Shown here: positions 36,591 through 45,675 of the stretch, piece by piece
Layout of the letters: each line of letters opens with the position of its first letter
Numbering within the stretch: position 1 is the first letter of the stretch
Source: Actinacidiphila glaucinigra
Lineage (GTDB): Bacteria > Actinomycetota > Actinomycetes > Streptomycetales > Streptomycetaceae
Assembly (NCBI RefSeq): GCF_900188405.1
Contig: NZ_FZOF01000007.1
Span: forward strand, 186,001 to 250,000
Length of the DNA stretch: 64,000 nucleotides
Reading direction: 5' to 3'
The notes under the pieces: model-generated
Database searches by the model: none
What the model was told of the DNA's origin: nothing
Seen by the model: only the letters and a program-made list of their open reading frames with translations
Position numbers and translations under genes: made by a program

Positions 36591-39158
36591 TCACTCGTGG
36601 GCGATCGCGGCCAGGACGTTCATCCGCGAGGCGCGCAGGGCCGGCAGCAGCGCCGCGACCAGCCCCACCACCACGGAACCGGCCATGACAGCCCCGACCG
36701 TGGTCCACGGCACGGCGAACGCCCGCATGCCCTCCAGGGCCAGCACCTCGTGCGTCACGACACCCCAGACCAGTCCCAGGGCGAGCCCCAGCACCGCGCC
36801 GAAGACCGCGATCACCACGGACTCCAGCCGGATCATCCGGCGCAGTTGCAGCCGCGACAGACCGATCGCCCGCAGCAGCCCGATCTCCCGGGTGCGCTCG
36901 ATGACGGACAGGGCGAGGGTGTTGACGACGCCCAGCACGGCGATGATGATCGCCAGCCCGAGCAGCGCGTACACCAGGTTCAGCAGTACGGAGATCTGGG
37001 TGCGCACCAGCTCCTTGTAGTCGGCCTGGTCGCGGACCTCGACCTGCGGATAGGGCCCCAGCGCCCGCTCCAGGTTCGCCCTCAGCGTCGGCTTGTCCGT
37101 GCCGGGCGCGGCGTTCACGTACAGCGCCGCGTCCTGGCCGCCGGGGAGGAACCGCTCGGCGGTGGCGAGGCCCATGGTGAGGGTCGCGTCGTCGCCCAGC
37201 AGGGTGCTCTGGCTGGTGGTCAGCGCGCGCAGGGTGAACGTCGCCGAGCGGCCGTCGACGAAGCGCACGGGGATGCGGCTGCCCACGCGCAGACCGTGGT
37301 GGGCGGCGTACGTCGCGGAGAGCGAGAGGCTGTCGCGGGACAGGGCGCGCGCCGTGTCGCCCGCGGCGTAGTCCAGGTTGAGCGCCCGGTCCGCCCCGGG
37401 GCCGATGGCCGTCCCGGTCAGCTCGGCCGTGCGGTGGCCGGGCAGCGTCATCAGGACGGAGACGTACCGCACGGGCACCACCTCCCCGGCGCCGCGCACC
37501 TTCCGCACCCGCTCGGTGATCTCCTGGGTGAACGGCGCGAAGTGGGTGCCCTGCACGACGTAGTCCGCGCCCAGCGCCCGGTCGATCTCCTGGTCGAAGG
37601 AGCTCGCCATCGACGAGCCGGCGATGGACATGCCGGTGACCAGGGCCAGCCCGATCATCAGCGCGCCGGCCGTCGCGCCCGTACGGCGCGGGTTGCGCAG
37701 CGCGTTGCGCTGGCTCATCCGGCCCACCGGCCCGAAGACGTGGGGGAACGCCCCGCCCAGCACCCGGATCACCGGGCGCACCAGCAGCGGCCCCACGACC
37801 ACCGCCGCGATCAGCGACAGTCCGATGCCGGCCCCCAGGAACGTCGCGGCGTCACCGGTGCTCCCGGCCACCGCCGCCCCGGTCAGCGCCCCCGCGGCCA
37901 CCAGCGTGGCGACCGCGCCGCCCACCGCCCGCGACCGCAGGTTCCGCCCGGCCCCGGCGACCTCGGCGTCGGACAGCGCGGCCATGGGGGAGACCCGCGA
38001 GGCCCGCCGCGCCGGCAGGTAGGCCGCCACCAGCGTCACCAGCAGGCCGACGGCGAACGCCGCCACCGGCACGCGCGCGCGGATGACCATCTCGGCGGCG
38101 TCGATGTTCATCCCGAACACCCCGAGCAGCCGGATCAGCCCGGCGGCCGTGCCGATCCCGCACAGCAGGCCCAGGGCGGAGCCCACCAGCCCGAGCAGCA
38201 GCGCCTCCACCAGCACCGACCGCCGCACCTGCCCGCGGTCCGCCCCGAGCGCGCGCAGCAGGCCGAGCTCCCGGGTGCGCTGGGCGATCAGCATCGAGTA
38301 GGTGTTGACGATCAGGAAGACCCCGACCAGGACGGCGACCCCGGCGAAGCCCAGCATCACGTACTTGATCACGTCCAGGAAGGTGGCCAGGCTCTCCACC
38401 GCCGACTTCGCCTGCTCGGCCTGGGTCGTGTACGTGTAGCGCGGACCGAGCGCGGCGGCGATCCGCTTCTTCAGCACGTCGTCCGAAACCCCGGCAGCGG
38501 CGTCGGCCTGCACCGACGTCGCCACGCCGGTCTGCCCCAGCAGCCGCGACTGGGAGGTGGGGGTGTCGACGAACAGCAGGGCGGCGCCGGGATTGGTGGT
38601 GGTGAAGGTGGCGATGCCGACGAGCCGCACCGGGAACGCGCCGGGCTGCGCCAGCACCCGCAGCCGGTCGCCGATCCTCAGGTGCCGCTTCGCGGCGGTG
38701 TCGGCGTCGATCAGCGCCTCGTCGGGGCCGCGCGGCGCGTGACCGCTGGTCAGCCGGACGGGACTGCGCGGGTTCCCCGACCAGTTGGTGGCCAGGGTGG
38801 GGGCGCCCGTGGTCGGGCCGACCGGCTGGTCCTTCGCGTCCACGACGGTGGTGTTGCGGACGGTGACGTCGATCCGCGCGTCCGCGACGCCCGGTACCGC
38901 CTTCACCCGCTCCAGCAGGGACGCCGGCAGGGTGCGCACCTGTCCGGAGGCGAACTGCTGGTCCTCGGCGAAGGACTCCGGGGGTCCCACCGTCACGTCG
39001 GCGGACGTGGAGGCGAACAGGCGGTCGAAGGTGCGGTTGACGGTGTCGGAGAAGATCATGCTGCCGGTGACGAACGCGACCGACAGCAGGACGGCGAGCG
39101 CGCTGAGCAGCAGCCGGCCCTTGTGGGCCAGGAAGCTGCGCAGCGTCGCCCGGAGCAT
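36591..39158 (-). CDS. ABC transporter permease, FtsX/MacB type, duplicated
   Basis: An 855-residue permease with two FtsX units. The N-terminal segment (residues 15-38, LLLSALAVLLSVAFVTGSMIF) is followed by a MacB-type extracytoplasmic domain (about 40-230), three membrane segments around 260-380, then a second MacB domain (about 450-700) and a final three-segment FtsX block (VYALLGLAIIIAVLGVVNTL, SVIERTREIGLLRAIGLSR, VVGLVAALLPALRAS). TRELGLLRALGADRGQVRRS and EIGLLRAIG are the coupling-helix motifs that touch the ATPase. Such type VII exporters act on lipoproteins, peptides or antibiotics, not by substrate channel but by mechanotransmission. Stop to next gene is 10 bp; it and the ATPase form one operon. 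Confidence 0.93.
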   Translation of the reverse strand: MLRATLRSFLAHKGRLLLSALAVLLSVAFVTGSMIFSDTVNRTFDRLFASTSADVTVGPPESFAEDQQFASGQVRTLPASLLERVKAVPGVADARIDVTVRNTTVVDAKDQPVGPTTGAPTLATNWSGNPRSPVRLTSGHAPRGPDEALIDADTAAKRHLRIGDRLRVLAQPGAFPVRLVGIATFTTTNPGAALLFVDTPTSQSRLLGQTGVATSVQADAAAGVSDDVLKKRIAAALGPRYTYTTQAEQAKSAVESLATFLDVIKYVMLGFAGVAVLVGVFLIVNTYSMLIAQRTRELGLLRALGADRGQVRRSVLVEALLLGLVGSALGLLCGIGTAAGLIRLLGVFGMNIDAAEMVIRARVPVAAFAVGLLVTLVAAYLPARRASRVSPMAALSDAEVAGAGRNLRSRAVGGAVATLVAAGALTGAAVAGSTGDAATFLGAGIGLSLIAAVVVGPLLVRPVIRVLGGAFPHVFGPVGRMSQRNALRNPRRTGATAGALMIGLALVTGMSIAGSSMASSFDQEIDRALGADYVVQGTHFAPFTQEITERVRKVRGAGEVVPVRYVSVLMTLPGHRTAELTGTAIGPGADRALNLDYAAGDTARALSRDSLSLSATYAAHHGLRVGSRIPVRFVDGRSATFTLRALTTSQSTLLGDDATLTMGLATAERFLPGGQDAALYVNAAPGTDKPTLRANLERALGPYPQVEVRDQADYKELVRTQISVLLNLVYALLGLAIIIAVLGVVNTLALSVIERTREIGLLRAIGLSRLQLRRMIRLESVVIAVFGAVLGLALGLVWGVVTHEVLALEGMRAFAVPWTTVGAVMAGSVVVGLVAALLPALRASRMNVLAAIAHE

Positions 39159-39168
39159 CCGGCGGTGC

Positions 39169-39954
39169 CTAGCCCTGCTTCCGCAGCGCGTCGAAGCGCT
39201 TGAGCCGTTCCAGGACGCCCTCCGCGGTCGGCTCGTGCATCTCGTCGACGATCCGTCCGTCGCCCAGGAAGAGCACCAGGTCCGACCAGGCCGCCGCGCC
39301 GGGGTCGTGGGTCACCATCACCACGGTCTGGCCGAGGGCGTCCACGGCCTCGCGCAGGAAACCCAGCACCTCGGCGCCCGCCTGCGAGTCGAGGTTGCCG
39401 GTCGGCTCGTCCGCGAAGATCAGCTGCGGGCGGGAGGCGAGGGCGCGGGCGCACGCCACACGCTGCTGCTGCCCGCCCGACAACTGCGCCGGACGGTGCC
39501 CCAGCCGGTCGCGCAGGCCCAGCGTGTCGATCACCCGGTCCACCCACTCCGCGTCGGGCCTGCGGCCGGCGATGTCCATCGGCAGCGTGATGTTCTCGGC
39601 GGCCGTGAGCGTCGGCAGCAGGTTGAACGCCTGGAAGACGAAGCCGACCTGGTCACGGCGGAGCCGGGTCAGTTCGCGTTCCGCCAGACGGGTGATCTCG
39701 GTCTCGCCGATCCAGACCTGCCCGGAGGTGACGGAGTCCAGCCCCGCCAGGCAGTGCATGAGTGTGGACTTCCCCGAGCCGGAGGGCCCCATCACGGCCG
39801 TGAAGCGGCCGCGGGCGATCTCCACGTCCACCGCGTCCAGCGCCACCACCCGGGTCTCGCCCGTCCCGTACGACTTCGTCAGCGCCGTCGCCCGCGCGGC
39901 GGGTTCCGCTCCCGCCTCGATGCCCTCTGTGTCCGCTGCCGTCCATGTCGACAC
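39169..39954 (-). CDS. ABC transporter ATP-binding protein (MacB/LolD type)
   Basis: A 261-residue ATPase. Walker A is GPSGSGKST, the Q-loop lies in FVFQAFNLLP, the signature is LSGGQQQRVACARAL, Walker B is LIFADEPTGNLDS, and the H-loop TH is in VMVTHDP. The LolD/MacB family fits the adjacent FtsX-type permease with which it forms the transporter. The GTG at 39954 follows a GGGGGG run and is preferred; the longer frame upstream is not supported. Divergent from a lipoprotein gene, a possible regulator or substrate of the transporter, which is only a suggestion. Confidence 0.94.
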   Translation of the reverse strand: MSTWTAADTEGIEAGAEPAARATALTKSYGTGETRVVALDAVDVEIARGRFTAVMGPSGSGKSTLMHCLAGLDSVTSGQVWIGETEITRLAERELTRLRRDQVGFVFQAFNLLPTLTAAENITLPMDIAGRRPDAEWVDRVIDTLGLRDRLGHRPAQLSGGQQQRVACARALASRPQLIFADEPTGNLDSQAGAEVLGFLREAVDALGQTVVMVTHDPGAAAWSDLVLFLGDGRIVDEMHEPTAEGVLERLKRFDALRKQG

Positions 39955-40196
39955 GCTTGCCCCCCAGGATGAGGAAGTGCGCACTTGTCCGTATGCGACC
40001 CGAGCGTAGGTCGTCGGGTGCGGCGCCGCATCGTCCCCGAGGGTGAGCGCCGGGGCGCGCGGGCGGCCGCCGCGCGACCGCGAGTTCGTCCGGCCGAAAC
40101 CGGCCGGCCGTCCCGGTACGTCTTCAGGTGCACCCGCGCCGGGCACCGTGTGACCGGGACGGGGACGAGGACACGTACCGAGGGGGGACCGAATCG

Positions 40197-40790
40197 ATGG
40201 TGCACACACGAAGCCGGACCGGGTCCGGCGACCGCAGGCGCACGCGGGCCTTGGCGGGGGTGCCCGTGGCGGCGCTGCTGGTCCTGGCGCTCCAGGGGTG
40301 CCAGGACCCGGCGGCCGACGACGCCGGCGGCAAGCCGTCCGCGACCGCGCCGGGAGGCGCGGGCGCCGAGGGCTCGCCCGCGGCGCCGTCGGGGCAGCCG
40401 TCCGCGTCGCCGCCGGGCGGTACGGCCGACGGCGACCCGTGCGCGCTGGTGACGCAGCAGGAGGCCGAACGGCTCGCCGGTACGGCCCTCAAGCCCGGTC
40501 AGGACCTGGAGGGGACCTGCACCTACCCCGCGCCCGAGTCCGGCCCGACGGCCCAGGTCGAGGTCTTCGCGGGGGAGTCGGGGAAGAACTACTACGACGC
40601 CGAGCGCGGGCTCGGCCACGAGCTGAAGCCGCTCGACGGCATCGGCGACGAGGCCTGGCTGGAGGACGGATCGGTCTTCCTGCGGGTGTCCGGGCAGTGG
40701 GTCGCGATCCGGCTGGTCCGCAACGAGGAGCCGTCCCGGTTCGACAAGCCGCTCGAGGAACTGGCGCGCACGGTGGCGGGCCGCCTCTGA
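40197..40790 (+). CDS. secreted lipoprotein (DUF3558-like)
   Basis: A 197-residue lipoprotein. A basic N-terminus and hydrophobic segment VPVAALLVLALQGC end in a lipobox (LQGC), so the Cys is lipid-modified after signal peptidase II cleavage. A Pro/Gly/Ala-rich spacer (about 30-75) precedes a small domain of the DUF3558/lipoprotein type with DPCALVTQQEAERLAG and GTCTYPAP, which hold two paired cysteines. Function unknown. ATG at 40197 has GGGGGGACC upstream. Divergent from the ABC ATPase. Confidence 0.8.
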   Translation: MVHTRSRTGSGDRRRTRALAGVPVAALLVLALQGCQDPAADDAGGKPSATAPGGAGAEGSPAAPSGQPSASPPGGTADGDPCALVTQQEAERLAGTALKPGQDLEGTCTYPAPESGPTAQVEVFAGESGKNYYDAERGLGHELKPLDGIGDEAWLEDGSVFLRVSGQWVAIRLVRNEEPSRFDKPLEELARTVAGRL

Positions 40791-40820
40791 GCACGCGCTC
40801 CGCGTGCGCCCGGCGTGCCC

Positions 40821-40857
40821 CGTACGCCCCGGAGCCCGCACGGCTCCGGGGCGCACG
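40821..40857 (+). terminator. hairpin terminator after lipoprotein gene
   Basis: CGTACGCCCCGGAGCC at 40821-40836 pairs with GGCTCCGGGGCGCACG at 40842-40857, with one mismatch and a 5-base loop, 31 bp after the lipoprotein stop. Confidence 0.6.
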
Positions 40858-40889
40858 GGCGCCGGGGCGGATGCGCCCCCGGCGGCCGC

Positions 40890-40919
40890 TTGTCTCTGCT
40901 AGTGCGGTGGCGCTAGCTT
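40890..40919 (+). promoter_or_regulatory. promoter and operator candidate of RHH/Fic-like module
   Basis: TTGTCT at 40890-40895 and TAGCTT at 40914-40919 are 18 bp apart; the ATG of the next gene begins 6 bases after the -10, so the transcript is probably leaderless. The inverted repeat GCTAG...CTAGC (40898-40902 and 40913-40917) spans the promoter and overlaps the -10 box, as expected for autorepression by a ribbon-helix-helix protein. Confidence 0.5.
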
Positions 40920-40925
40920 GACGGT

Positions 40926-41153
40926 ATGGCCAAGACGCAGTTGAACGTGCGGGTGGACGAGACCACCGCCGCGGCCGCCCGGGAGCGGGCCGCGCAGCGG
41001 GGCGTCAGCGTCAACCGGTACATCGAGGAACTCGTCCGGAAGGACGCCGGGGAGCGGGGCCGCAGCTTCGTCGAGGCCGCCGCCGACTTCATGGAGCGCT
41101 ACGAGTCGGTCTTCGCCGAGGAGTTCGGCGCGGAGCGCGAAGGCCGCCGTTGA
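40926..41153 (+). CDS. ribbon-helix-helix antitoxin-like protein
   Basis: A 75-residue protein. Residues 4-45 form a ribbon-helix-helix: strand QLNVRVDETTAAAARERAAQ, turn GVSVNRYIEELVRK. The C-terminal part (RSFVEAAADFMERYESVFAEEFG) is an acidic helix that would bind and block a toxin. Family role: DNA-binding antitoxin that represses its own operon. The stop codon overlaps the TTG start of the next gene (TTGA), so the pair is translationally coupled, and the GCTAG inverted repeat in the promoter is the likely operator. No strong Shine-Dalgarno; leaderless translation likely. Confidence 0.8.
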   Translation: MAKTQLNVRVDETTAAAARERAAQRGVSVNRYIEELVRKDAGERGRSFVEAAADFMERYESVFAEEFGAEREGRR

Positions 41154-41521
41154 CCCTGCGGATCGACCTCGCATGGCTGCTCATGGTCGCCGAGCACAAC
41201 ACCCCCGGTGACCCGCAGGTGACCGACTGGGGAGCCCTCGTCGCCGCGGTCAGCCGCCACCAGGCGGAGATATTCGGCACGCCCGTCTACGCCGACCCCC
41301 ACGAGCGGGCCGCGAGCCTGCTGCAGCTGCTGGTCCACGTTCCGGCCCTGGAACGCTCCAACGCGCTCTTCGCCTCCGCGGTCGCCTACGCCTACCTGGT
41401 GGCCGGCGGCCTGAAGGTCGCCACCTCCCCCGAGCGGGTGCGCGACCTGGCCCGGCTGGTCAAGAGCGGCACCGCCGACGTGCGCGAGATCGCCGACGAG
41501 CTGCGCTCCTGGTGCGTCTGA
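41150..41521 (+). CDS. Fic/Doc-like toxin component, degenerate motif
   Basis: A 123-residue, mainly helical protein whose position, size and helix pattern (NALFASAVAYAYLVAGG following the motif region) fit the small Fic/Doc toxins found as second gene of Streptomyces TA modules. Canonical Fic enzymes have HxFx(D/E)GN(G/K)R; here the corresponding segment reads HVPALERSN (63-71), so the acidic residue, glycine and arginine of the catalytic loop are absent. It may therefore be inactive as an AMP/phospho-transferase or use another chemistry. Start is TTG at 41150, overlapping the antitoxin stop (TTGA), with GAAGG upstream. Convergent with a DUF4865 gene 3 bp away. Confidence 0.7.
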   Translation: MTLRIDLAWLLMVAEHNTPGDPQVTDWGALVAAVSRHQAEIFGTPVYADPHERAASLLQLLVHVPALERSNALFASAVAYAYLVAGGLKVATSPERVRDLARLVKSGTADVREIADELRSWCV

Positions 41522-41524
41522 GCG

Positions 41525-42121
41525 CTACGGCCACTGGCGGCCGACCGGCACCTCGTGCAGGTGCGGGGCCGACAGGTGCAGCACCTCGTAGCGGTCGGGA
41601 TCGGCGACGCCGGCGGGCGGCGTCCGGTCCCAGAGCGTGAAGAGGACGGTCTCCCAGTGGCGCGGGTCCACGGCCAGCACGGTCGTGTGGACGCCGGCCG
41701 TGGCGGCGCGCTCCTCCCAGGTCTCCAGCGCCCGGGCCACCGGCCCGCGCGGGTCGGCCCCGGCGGGCATCCGCTGCCGCAGCCGGCTCGCGGCGCCCGG
41801 CGCGGTGCCGAAGGCGGGCCCCGGACGGTGGGCGACGCCGGTCCAGTGGCTGACGTCCGGGCGCCCGAAGTCGTCGACGATGCCGCCGAAGCCGCCCCCG
41901 CCCCACAGGAAGCGGTTCATGCCGCCGGTGTCGTCCCAGAGGTAGAACGGGGCGTACTCGTTGACCGGGGAGCCCTCCGTGCCGCGTTCACGGATCAGGT
42001 AGGCCTTGAAGCCCAGGCCCTCGTAGTCGTCCGTGAGCCGGCCGCGGCCGGCGACCCGGTCCCGGATGATCTTCATGTCGTAGTCGGCGGGCAGCGTGAT
42101 CCCGTACTGCATCGCGTACAT
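41525..42121 (-). CDS. DUF4865 family protein
   Basis: A 198-residue protein matching DUF4865 throughout: N-terminal MQYGITLPADYDMKIIRDRV, the GLGFKAYLIRERG strand, PFYLWDDTGGMNRFLWG with conserved aromatic residues, and the FGRPDVSHWTG block. DUF4865 proteins resemble ferredoxin-like monooxygenase-fold enzymes and are usually found beside a transcriptional regulator. Function not known. Its upstream neighbour on the same strand is a TetR regulator 39 bp away; the two are probably co-transcribed and regulated by TetR. Confidence 0.9.
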   Translation of the reverse strand: MYAMQYGITLPADYDMKIIRDRVAGRGRLTDDYEGLGFKAYLIRERGTEGSPVNEYAPFYLWDDTGGMNRFLWGGGGFGGIVDDFGRPDVSHWTGVAHRPGPAFGTAPGAASRLRQRMPAGADPRGPVARALETWEERAATAGVHTTVLAVDPRHWETVLFTLWDRTPPAGVADPDRYEVLHLSAPHLHEVPVGRQWP

Positions 42122-42160
42122 GTGTCCCCCTGGGGTGCGGTGGCCGTGGGCCGGGCCCGC

Positions 42161-42724
42161 TCAGGCCCGCTGCGCCAGCAGCGCCAGCGCGCCGCTGACG
42201 GCCTGGTCGAAGGGCGCCGCGGTGCCGGCCGCCCGGGCGAGCACATAGCCGCCCTGGAGCACGGCCACGAGCGTGGCCGCGATGTCGCCGGTGTCGAGGC
42301 CGGGCGCGATCTCGCCGCGCGCCTGACCCTCGGCGAGCACGTCCGCCAGCCGCCCGCGCAGCCACTCGAAGGTCTCGTCGAGCGGCGCCCGCAGCTGGGG
42401 GCTCGTCACGACCTCCGGGTCCTGGGTGAGCCGTCCGATCGGGCAGCCCCGCAGCACGTCGCGCTCCCGGCGCAGGTAGCGGGAGACCCGCTCGACCGCC
42501 GTGCCCGGGAGGGCGAGTTCGCGCTCGGCGGTCTCCCGCATCTGCTCGGCGGTACGGCGGACGGCGGCGAGCGCGAGTTCCGGCTTGCCGGAGAAGTGGT
42601 GGTACATGCTGCCCTGGCCGACGCCCGAGCGCTGCTGGATGGCCTTCGGGCTGGTGCCGACGTAGCCGCGCTCCCAGAGCAGTTCGCGGGTGCTCTCGAT
42701 CAGGCGGTCCGGCGTCGTCTCCAT
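42161..42724 (-). CDS. TetR family transcriptional regulator
   Basis: A 187-residue regulator. The N-terminal TetR helix-turn-helix (about 3-50) includes DRLIESTRELLWERGYVGTS, AIQQRSGVGQGSMYHHFSGK. The C-terminal ligand domain is helical and reads CPIGRLTQDPEVVTSP, typical of the AcrR/YxaF branch. An in-frame upstream ATG at 42739 (MYTAAM) is possible; I prefer 42724 because the upstream bases 42735-42752 carry an operator-like palindrome that would otherwise be coding. Likely represses itself and the DUF4865 gene. Ligand unknown. Confidence 0.9.
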   Translation of the reverse strand: METTPDRLIESTRELLWERGYVGTSPKAIQQRSGVGQGSMYHHFSGKPELALAAVRRTAEQMRETAERELALPGTAVERVSRYLRRERDVLRGCPIGRLTQDPEVVTSPQLRAPLDETFEWLRGRLADVLAEGQARGEIAPGLDTGDIAATLVAVLQGGYVLARAAGTAAPFDQAVSGALALLAQRA

Positions 42725-42734
42725 GGCAGCAGTG

Positions 42735-42752
42735 TACATACCAGTAGGTACA
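42735..42752. promoter_or_regulatory. candidate TetR operator
   Basis: GTACATACCAGTAGGTAC contains the inverted repeat TACC-AGTA-GGTA (42739-42750). Its position directly upstream of the TetR start codon is characteristic for an autoregulatory operator. Confidence 0.5.
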
Positions 42753-42787
42753 GAGCCGTGCTCGGTTGTGGTGCTCGGCCGTGGTGC

Positions 42788-43465
42788 TCAGCCCGGGCGC
42801 CGGACGGTGGCCAGGATGTGCGGGGAGCTCGGCAGGGGCAGCGTGAGGCCCTTGGCGCGCTCCGGGACGTGGAAGCGGCGCAGCTCCAGCACGTCGAAAC
42901 CGGCCGCCTCGACCGCGGCGAGCGTGTCCCGCCCCGTCCGGCAGCCGCCGAACAGCAGCGGCCACAGGGTGCGGTCCGCCACCCACTGCAGCGCCGCGTG
43001 CCCTCGGCCCTCGGCCCGGCAGTGCTCCAGCAGCCGCAGCTCCCCGCCCGGGCGCAGCACCCGGTGGAGCTCGGCCAGGGCGCGTCTCTGGTCGCGTACG
43101 GAGCACAGCACCAGCGAGGCGACCGCCGCGTCGAAGGCCTCGCTCTTGACCGGCAGCGCCTCGGCGACACCGGGCACGACGTCCACCGGCACCTCGGCGT
43201 GCTGCGCGGCGTCCACGGCCAGCCGGCGCAGATGCCGCTCCGGCTCGATCGCCACCACCTCGGCGACGGTGCGCGGATAGTGGCGGAAGTTCAGTCCCGA
43301 GCCCGCGCCGATCTCGATGACCCGGCCGGTGAGTCCCGCGAGCACGGTCTCCCGGTGCGCGCCGAAGCCCGCGCGGGCGTCCATCACCGGACCGCAGCGG
43401 GCGTAGAAGCGGGCGAACAGCGGGTGATGGACCGCTTCGCGCGTCACGCCGGTACGGCTCCTCAT
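42788..43465 (-). CDS. class I SAM-dependent methyltransferase
   Basis: A 225-residue methyltransferase. Motif I is VIEIGAGSGLNFRHYP, followed by AIEPERHLRRLA, motif II in FDAAVASLVLCSV and motif III in LRPGGELRLLEHCRA, as in UbiE/COQ5- and PhcB-like methyltransferases. The final segment FDVLELRRFHVPERAKGLTLP is shared with small Streptomyces methyltransferases of unknown substrate. The ATG at 43465 is fixed by GAAGGAGG eight bases upstream; the longer frame to 43528 has no such site. Acts in the cytoplasm, presumably on a lipid or small molecule. Confidence 0.9.
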   Translation of the reverse strand: MRSRTGVTREAVHHPLFARFYARCGPVMDARAGFGAHRETVLAGLTGRVIEIGAGSGLNFRHYPRTVAEVVAIEPERHLRRLAVDAAQHAEVPVDVVPGVAEALPVKSEAFDAAVASLVLCSVRDQRRALAELHRVLRPGGELRLLEHCRAEGRGHAALQWVADRTLWPLLFGGCRTGRDTLAAVEAAGFDVLELRRFHVPERAKGLTLPLPSSPHILATVRRPG

Positions 43466-43576
43466 GGCCGGACCTCCTTCGCCTGGGCACCCCTCCCTCC
43501 GATTCTGCCGCTCCGGAGCCCGTCCCAAGCCTCCCCGTACCGGGGCGAATTCGGCGTGTCGCCCGCCGTCCGCGCG

Positions 43577-43624
43577 CGGCCGCCCCCGGGCGCGTCCGTA
43601 CGGGGACGCGCCCGGGGGCGGCCG
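43577..43624 (-). terminator. perfect hairpin terminator after bioD
   Basis: A 21-base arm (43577-43597, beginning CGGCCGCCCCCGGG) is repeated exactly in reverse complement at 43604-43624 with a 6-base loop GTACGG. It lies 31 bp beyond the bioD stop and before the methyltransferase start. One of the strongest hairpins in the window. Confidence 0.8.
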
Positions 43625-43654
43625 GGGCGGGTCGAGCGCGGGTGCCGACGAGGC

Positions 43655-44386
43655 TCAGGCCAGGGCGGCGGGTGCCCAGTAGGAGGTGAAGGCTTCGGCG
43701 TCCCACATGCCGCCGATGCGGGGGGAGAGCCAGCCGGGTGCCGCCTCACGGAAGGCGGCGGGGTCGAGGGCGGCCGCGCCGGCGGGCAGGGCGCCCAGGA
43801 GCGGGGCGACGGTGACATCGGGGAGGTCGGTGAGGTTGCAGCGGGCGGCCAGGTCCGGGTCCTCCGGCCAGCTGCCGATGACGAAGCCCGCGCACTTCAG
43901 CTCCCGCGCCTTGAGGGACTCCGCGGTCAGCGCGGCGCCGTTGAGGGCGCCGAGCCCCGCCGGGGTGACCACGAGCACCGGGGCCGTCAGCATCCGCGCC
44001 GCGTCCGCCAGCGTCGAACCCACCTCGTCGAGGCGGACGAGCAGCCCGCCCGCGCCCTCGACGAGGACGATGTCGTGCACCGCCGCCAGCTTCGCCGCCG
44101 CCTCCGCGATGTCGGCCGGGCCCACCGGGGCGGCCCCGGAGCGCCGGGCGGCCGTGGCGGGCGCCAGCGGCTCGGGGTACCGGGCCAGTTCGACGCTGGT
44201 GACCTCGGGCCCGGCGAGCCGGGTGACCTCGGCGGCGTCGCCCGGCTCGCCGGGGCCCACCCCGGTCTGCGCGGGCTTGAGGTACGCGACGCTGTACCCG
44301 CTGAGCAGCGTGGTCGCCGCGATCGCCGCCGTGGTCACCGTCTTGCCGATCTCCGTGCCCGTACCGGTCACGAACAACACCGTCAT
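43655..44386 (-). CDS. bioD: dethiobiotin synthetase
   Basis: A 243-residue BioD: it closes the ureido ring of dethiobiotin from 7,8-diaminononanoate, CO2 and ATP. Motifs: P-loop [22 protein letters not shown] with the Lys that binds carbamate and ATP, and [11 protein letters not shown]. Its ATG at 44386 overlaps the bioA stop (ATGA). Last gene of the bioB-bioA-bioD operon; the terminator at 43577-43624 ends the transcript. Confidence 0.96.
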   Translation of the reverse strand: MTVLFVTGTGTEIGKTVTTAAIAATTLLSGYSVAYLKPAQTGVGPGEPGDAAEVTRLAGPEVTSVELARYPEPLAPATAARRSGAAPVGPADIAEAAAKLAAVHDIVLVEGAGGLLVRLDEVGSTLADAARMLTAPVLVVTPAGLGALNGAALTAESLKARELKCAGFVIGSWPEDPDLAARCNLTDLPDVTVAPLLGALPAGAAALDPAAFREAAPGWLSPRIGGMWDAEAFTSYWAPAALA

Positions 44387-45675
44387 GCCGCCTCCGCCGC
44401 CGCGCGCACCGCCGCGCAGATGCGCGCGATGTCCTCGTCCCCCGTGACGTACGGGGGCATCGTGTAGATCAAGTCCCGGAACGGGCGCAACCATACCCCC
44501 CTGCGGACGGCGGCCCGCGTGGCGGCGGCGAGGTCGACCTGGTGGTCGAGCTGGACGACGCCGATCGCGCCCAGCACCCGCACGTCCCGCACCCCCGGGA
44601 TGCCGGCGGCGGGCGCGAGGCCGTCGCGCAGCCCGGCCTCGATCCGCTTGACCTCCTGCGCCCAGTCCTGGCCGAGCAGCAGGTCGAGGGAGGCGCAGGC
44701 GACGGCCGCGGCCAGCGGGTTGCCCATGAAGGTCGGGCCGTGGGCGAGCACCGGTACCTCGCCCCGGGAGATCCCGTCGGCGACGCGCGAGGTGCACAAG
44801 GTGGCGGCCATCGTCAGGTAGCCGCCGGTCAGGGCCTTGCCGACGCACATCACGTCCGGTGAGACCCCGGCCTGGTCGGCGGCGAACAGCGTCCCGGTGC
44901 GCCCGAAGCCGGTGGCGATCTCGTCGAACACCAGCAGCACGTCGTGCTCGTCGCACGCCTCGCGCAGCACCCGCAGATAGGCGGGGGAGTGGAAGGCCAT
45001 GCCGCCAGCGCCCTGTACGACGGGCTCCACTATGACCGCGGCGAGCTCGTGCGCGTGATCGGCGATCGTCTCCCGCAGGTGGCCCGCGTACGCCTCCTCG
45101 TAGGCGGCCGGCGGGGCGTCCGCGAAGACCTGCCGGGGCAGGACGCCGGACCACAGCCCGTGCATGCCGCCCTCTGGGTCGCAGACGGACATCGGCTGCC
45201 AGGTGTCGCCGTGGTAGCCGCCGCGCCAGGTCATCAGCCGCTGCTTCTCCGGCCGGCCGAGCGAACGCCAGTACTGCAGGCACATCTTGACCGCGACCTC
45301 GACCGATACCGAGCCGGAGTCGGCGAGGAAGACGTGCCGCAGCGGCTCGGGAGTGATCTCCACCAGGCGGGCGGCGAGCCGCACGGCCGGCTCATGGGTG
45401 AGCCCGCCGAACATGACGTGGCTCATCCGGTCCAGCTGGCCGCGGGCCGCCTCGTTGAGCACGGGGTGGTTGTAGCCGTGGATCGCCGACCACCACGACG
45501 ACATGCCGTCGACGAGCTCGGTCATCCCGTCGACGGGCTCGGCGAGCCGCAGCCGGACCCCGGCCGCGGACTCGACGACGAGCGGTTCCTGACGGCCCGG
45601 CATGGGCCCGTACGGATGCCAGACGTGCTCCCGGTCCAGCGCCAGCAGCTCGCCCGGGGCGAGCGGCTCAGGCAT
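44383..45675 (-). CDS. bioA: adenosylmethionine-8-amino-7-oxononanoate aminotransferase
   Basis: A 430-residue class III aminotransferase that converts 7-keto-8-aminopelargonate to 7,8-diaminopelargonate using S-adenosylmethionine as amino donor. Signatures: HPYGPMPG (BioA-specific N-terminal motif), [11 protein letters not shown], the [14 protein letters not shown] segment for PLP, and the PLP-binding Lys in [11 protein letters not shown]. Starts at ATG 45675, 8 bp inside the end of bioB (ATGCCTGA). Middle gene of the bio operon. Confidence 0.97.
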   Translation of the reverse strand: MPEPLAPGELLALDREHVWHPYGPMPGRQEPLVVESAAGVRLRLAEPVDGMTELVDGMSSWWSAIHGYNHPVLNEAARGQLDRMSHVMFGGLTHEPAVRLAARLVEITPEPLRHVFLADSGSVSVEVAVKMCLQYWRSLGRPEKQRLMTWRGGYHGDTWQPMSVCDPEGGMHGLWSGVLPRQVFADAPPAAYEEAYAGHLRETIADHAHELAAVIVEPVVQGAGGMAFHSPAYLRVLREACDEHDVLLVFDEIATGFGRTGTLFAADQAGVSPDVMCVGKALTGGYLTMAATLCTSRVADGISRGEVPVLAHGPTFMGNPLAAAVACASLDLLLGQDWAQEVKRIEAGLRDGLAPAAGIPGVRDVRVLGAIGVVQLDHQVDLAAATRAAVRRGVWLRPFRDLIYTMPPYVTGDEDIARICAAVRAAAEAA

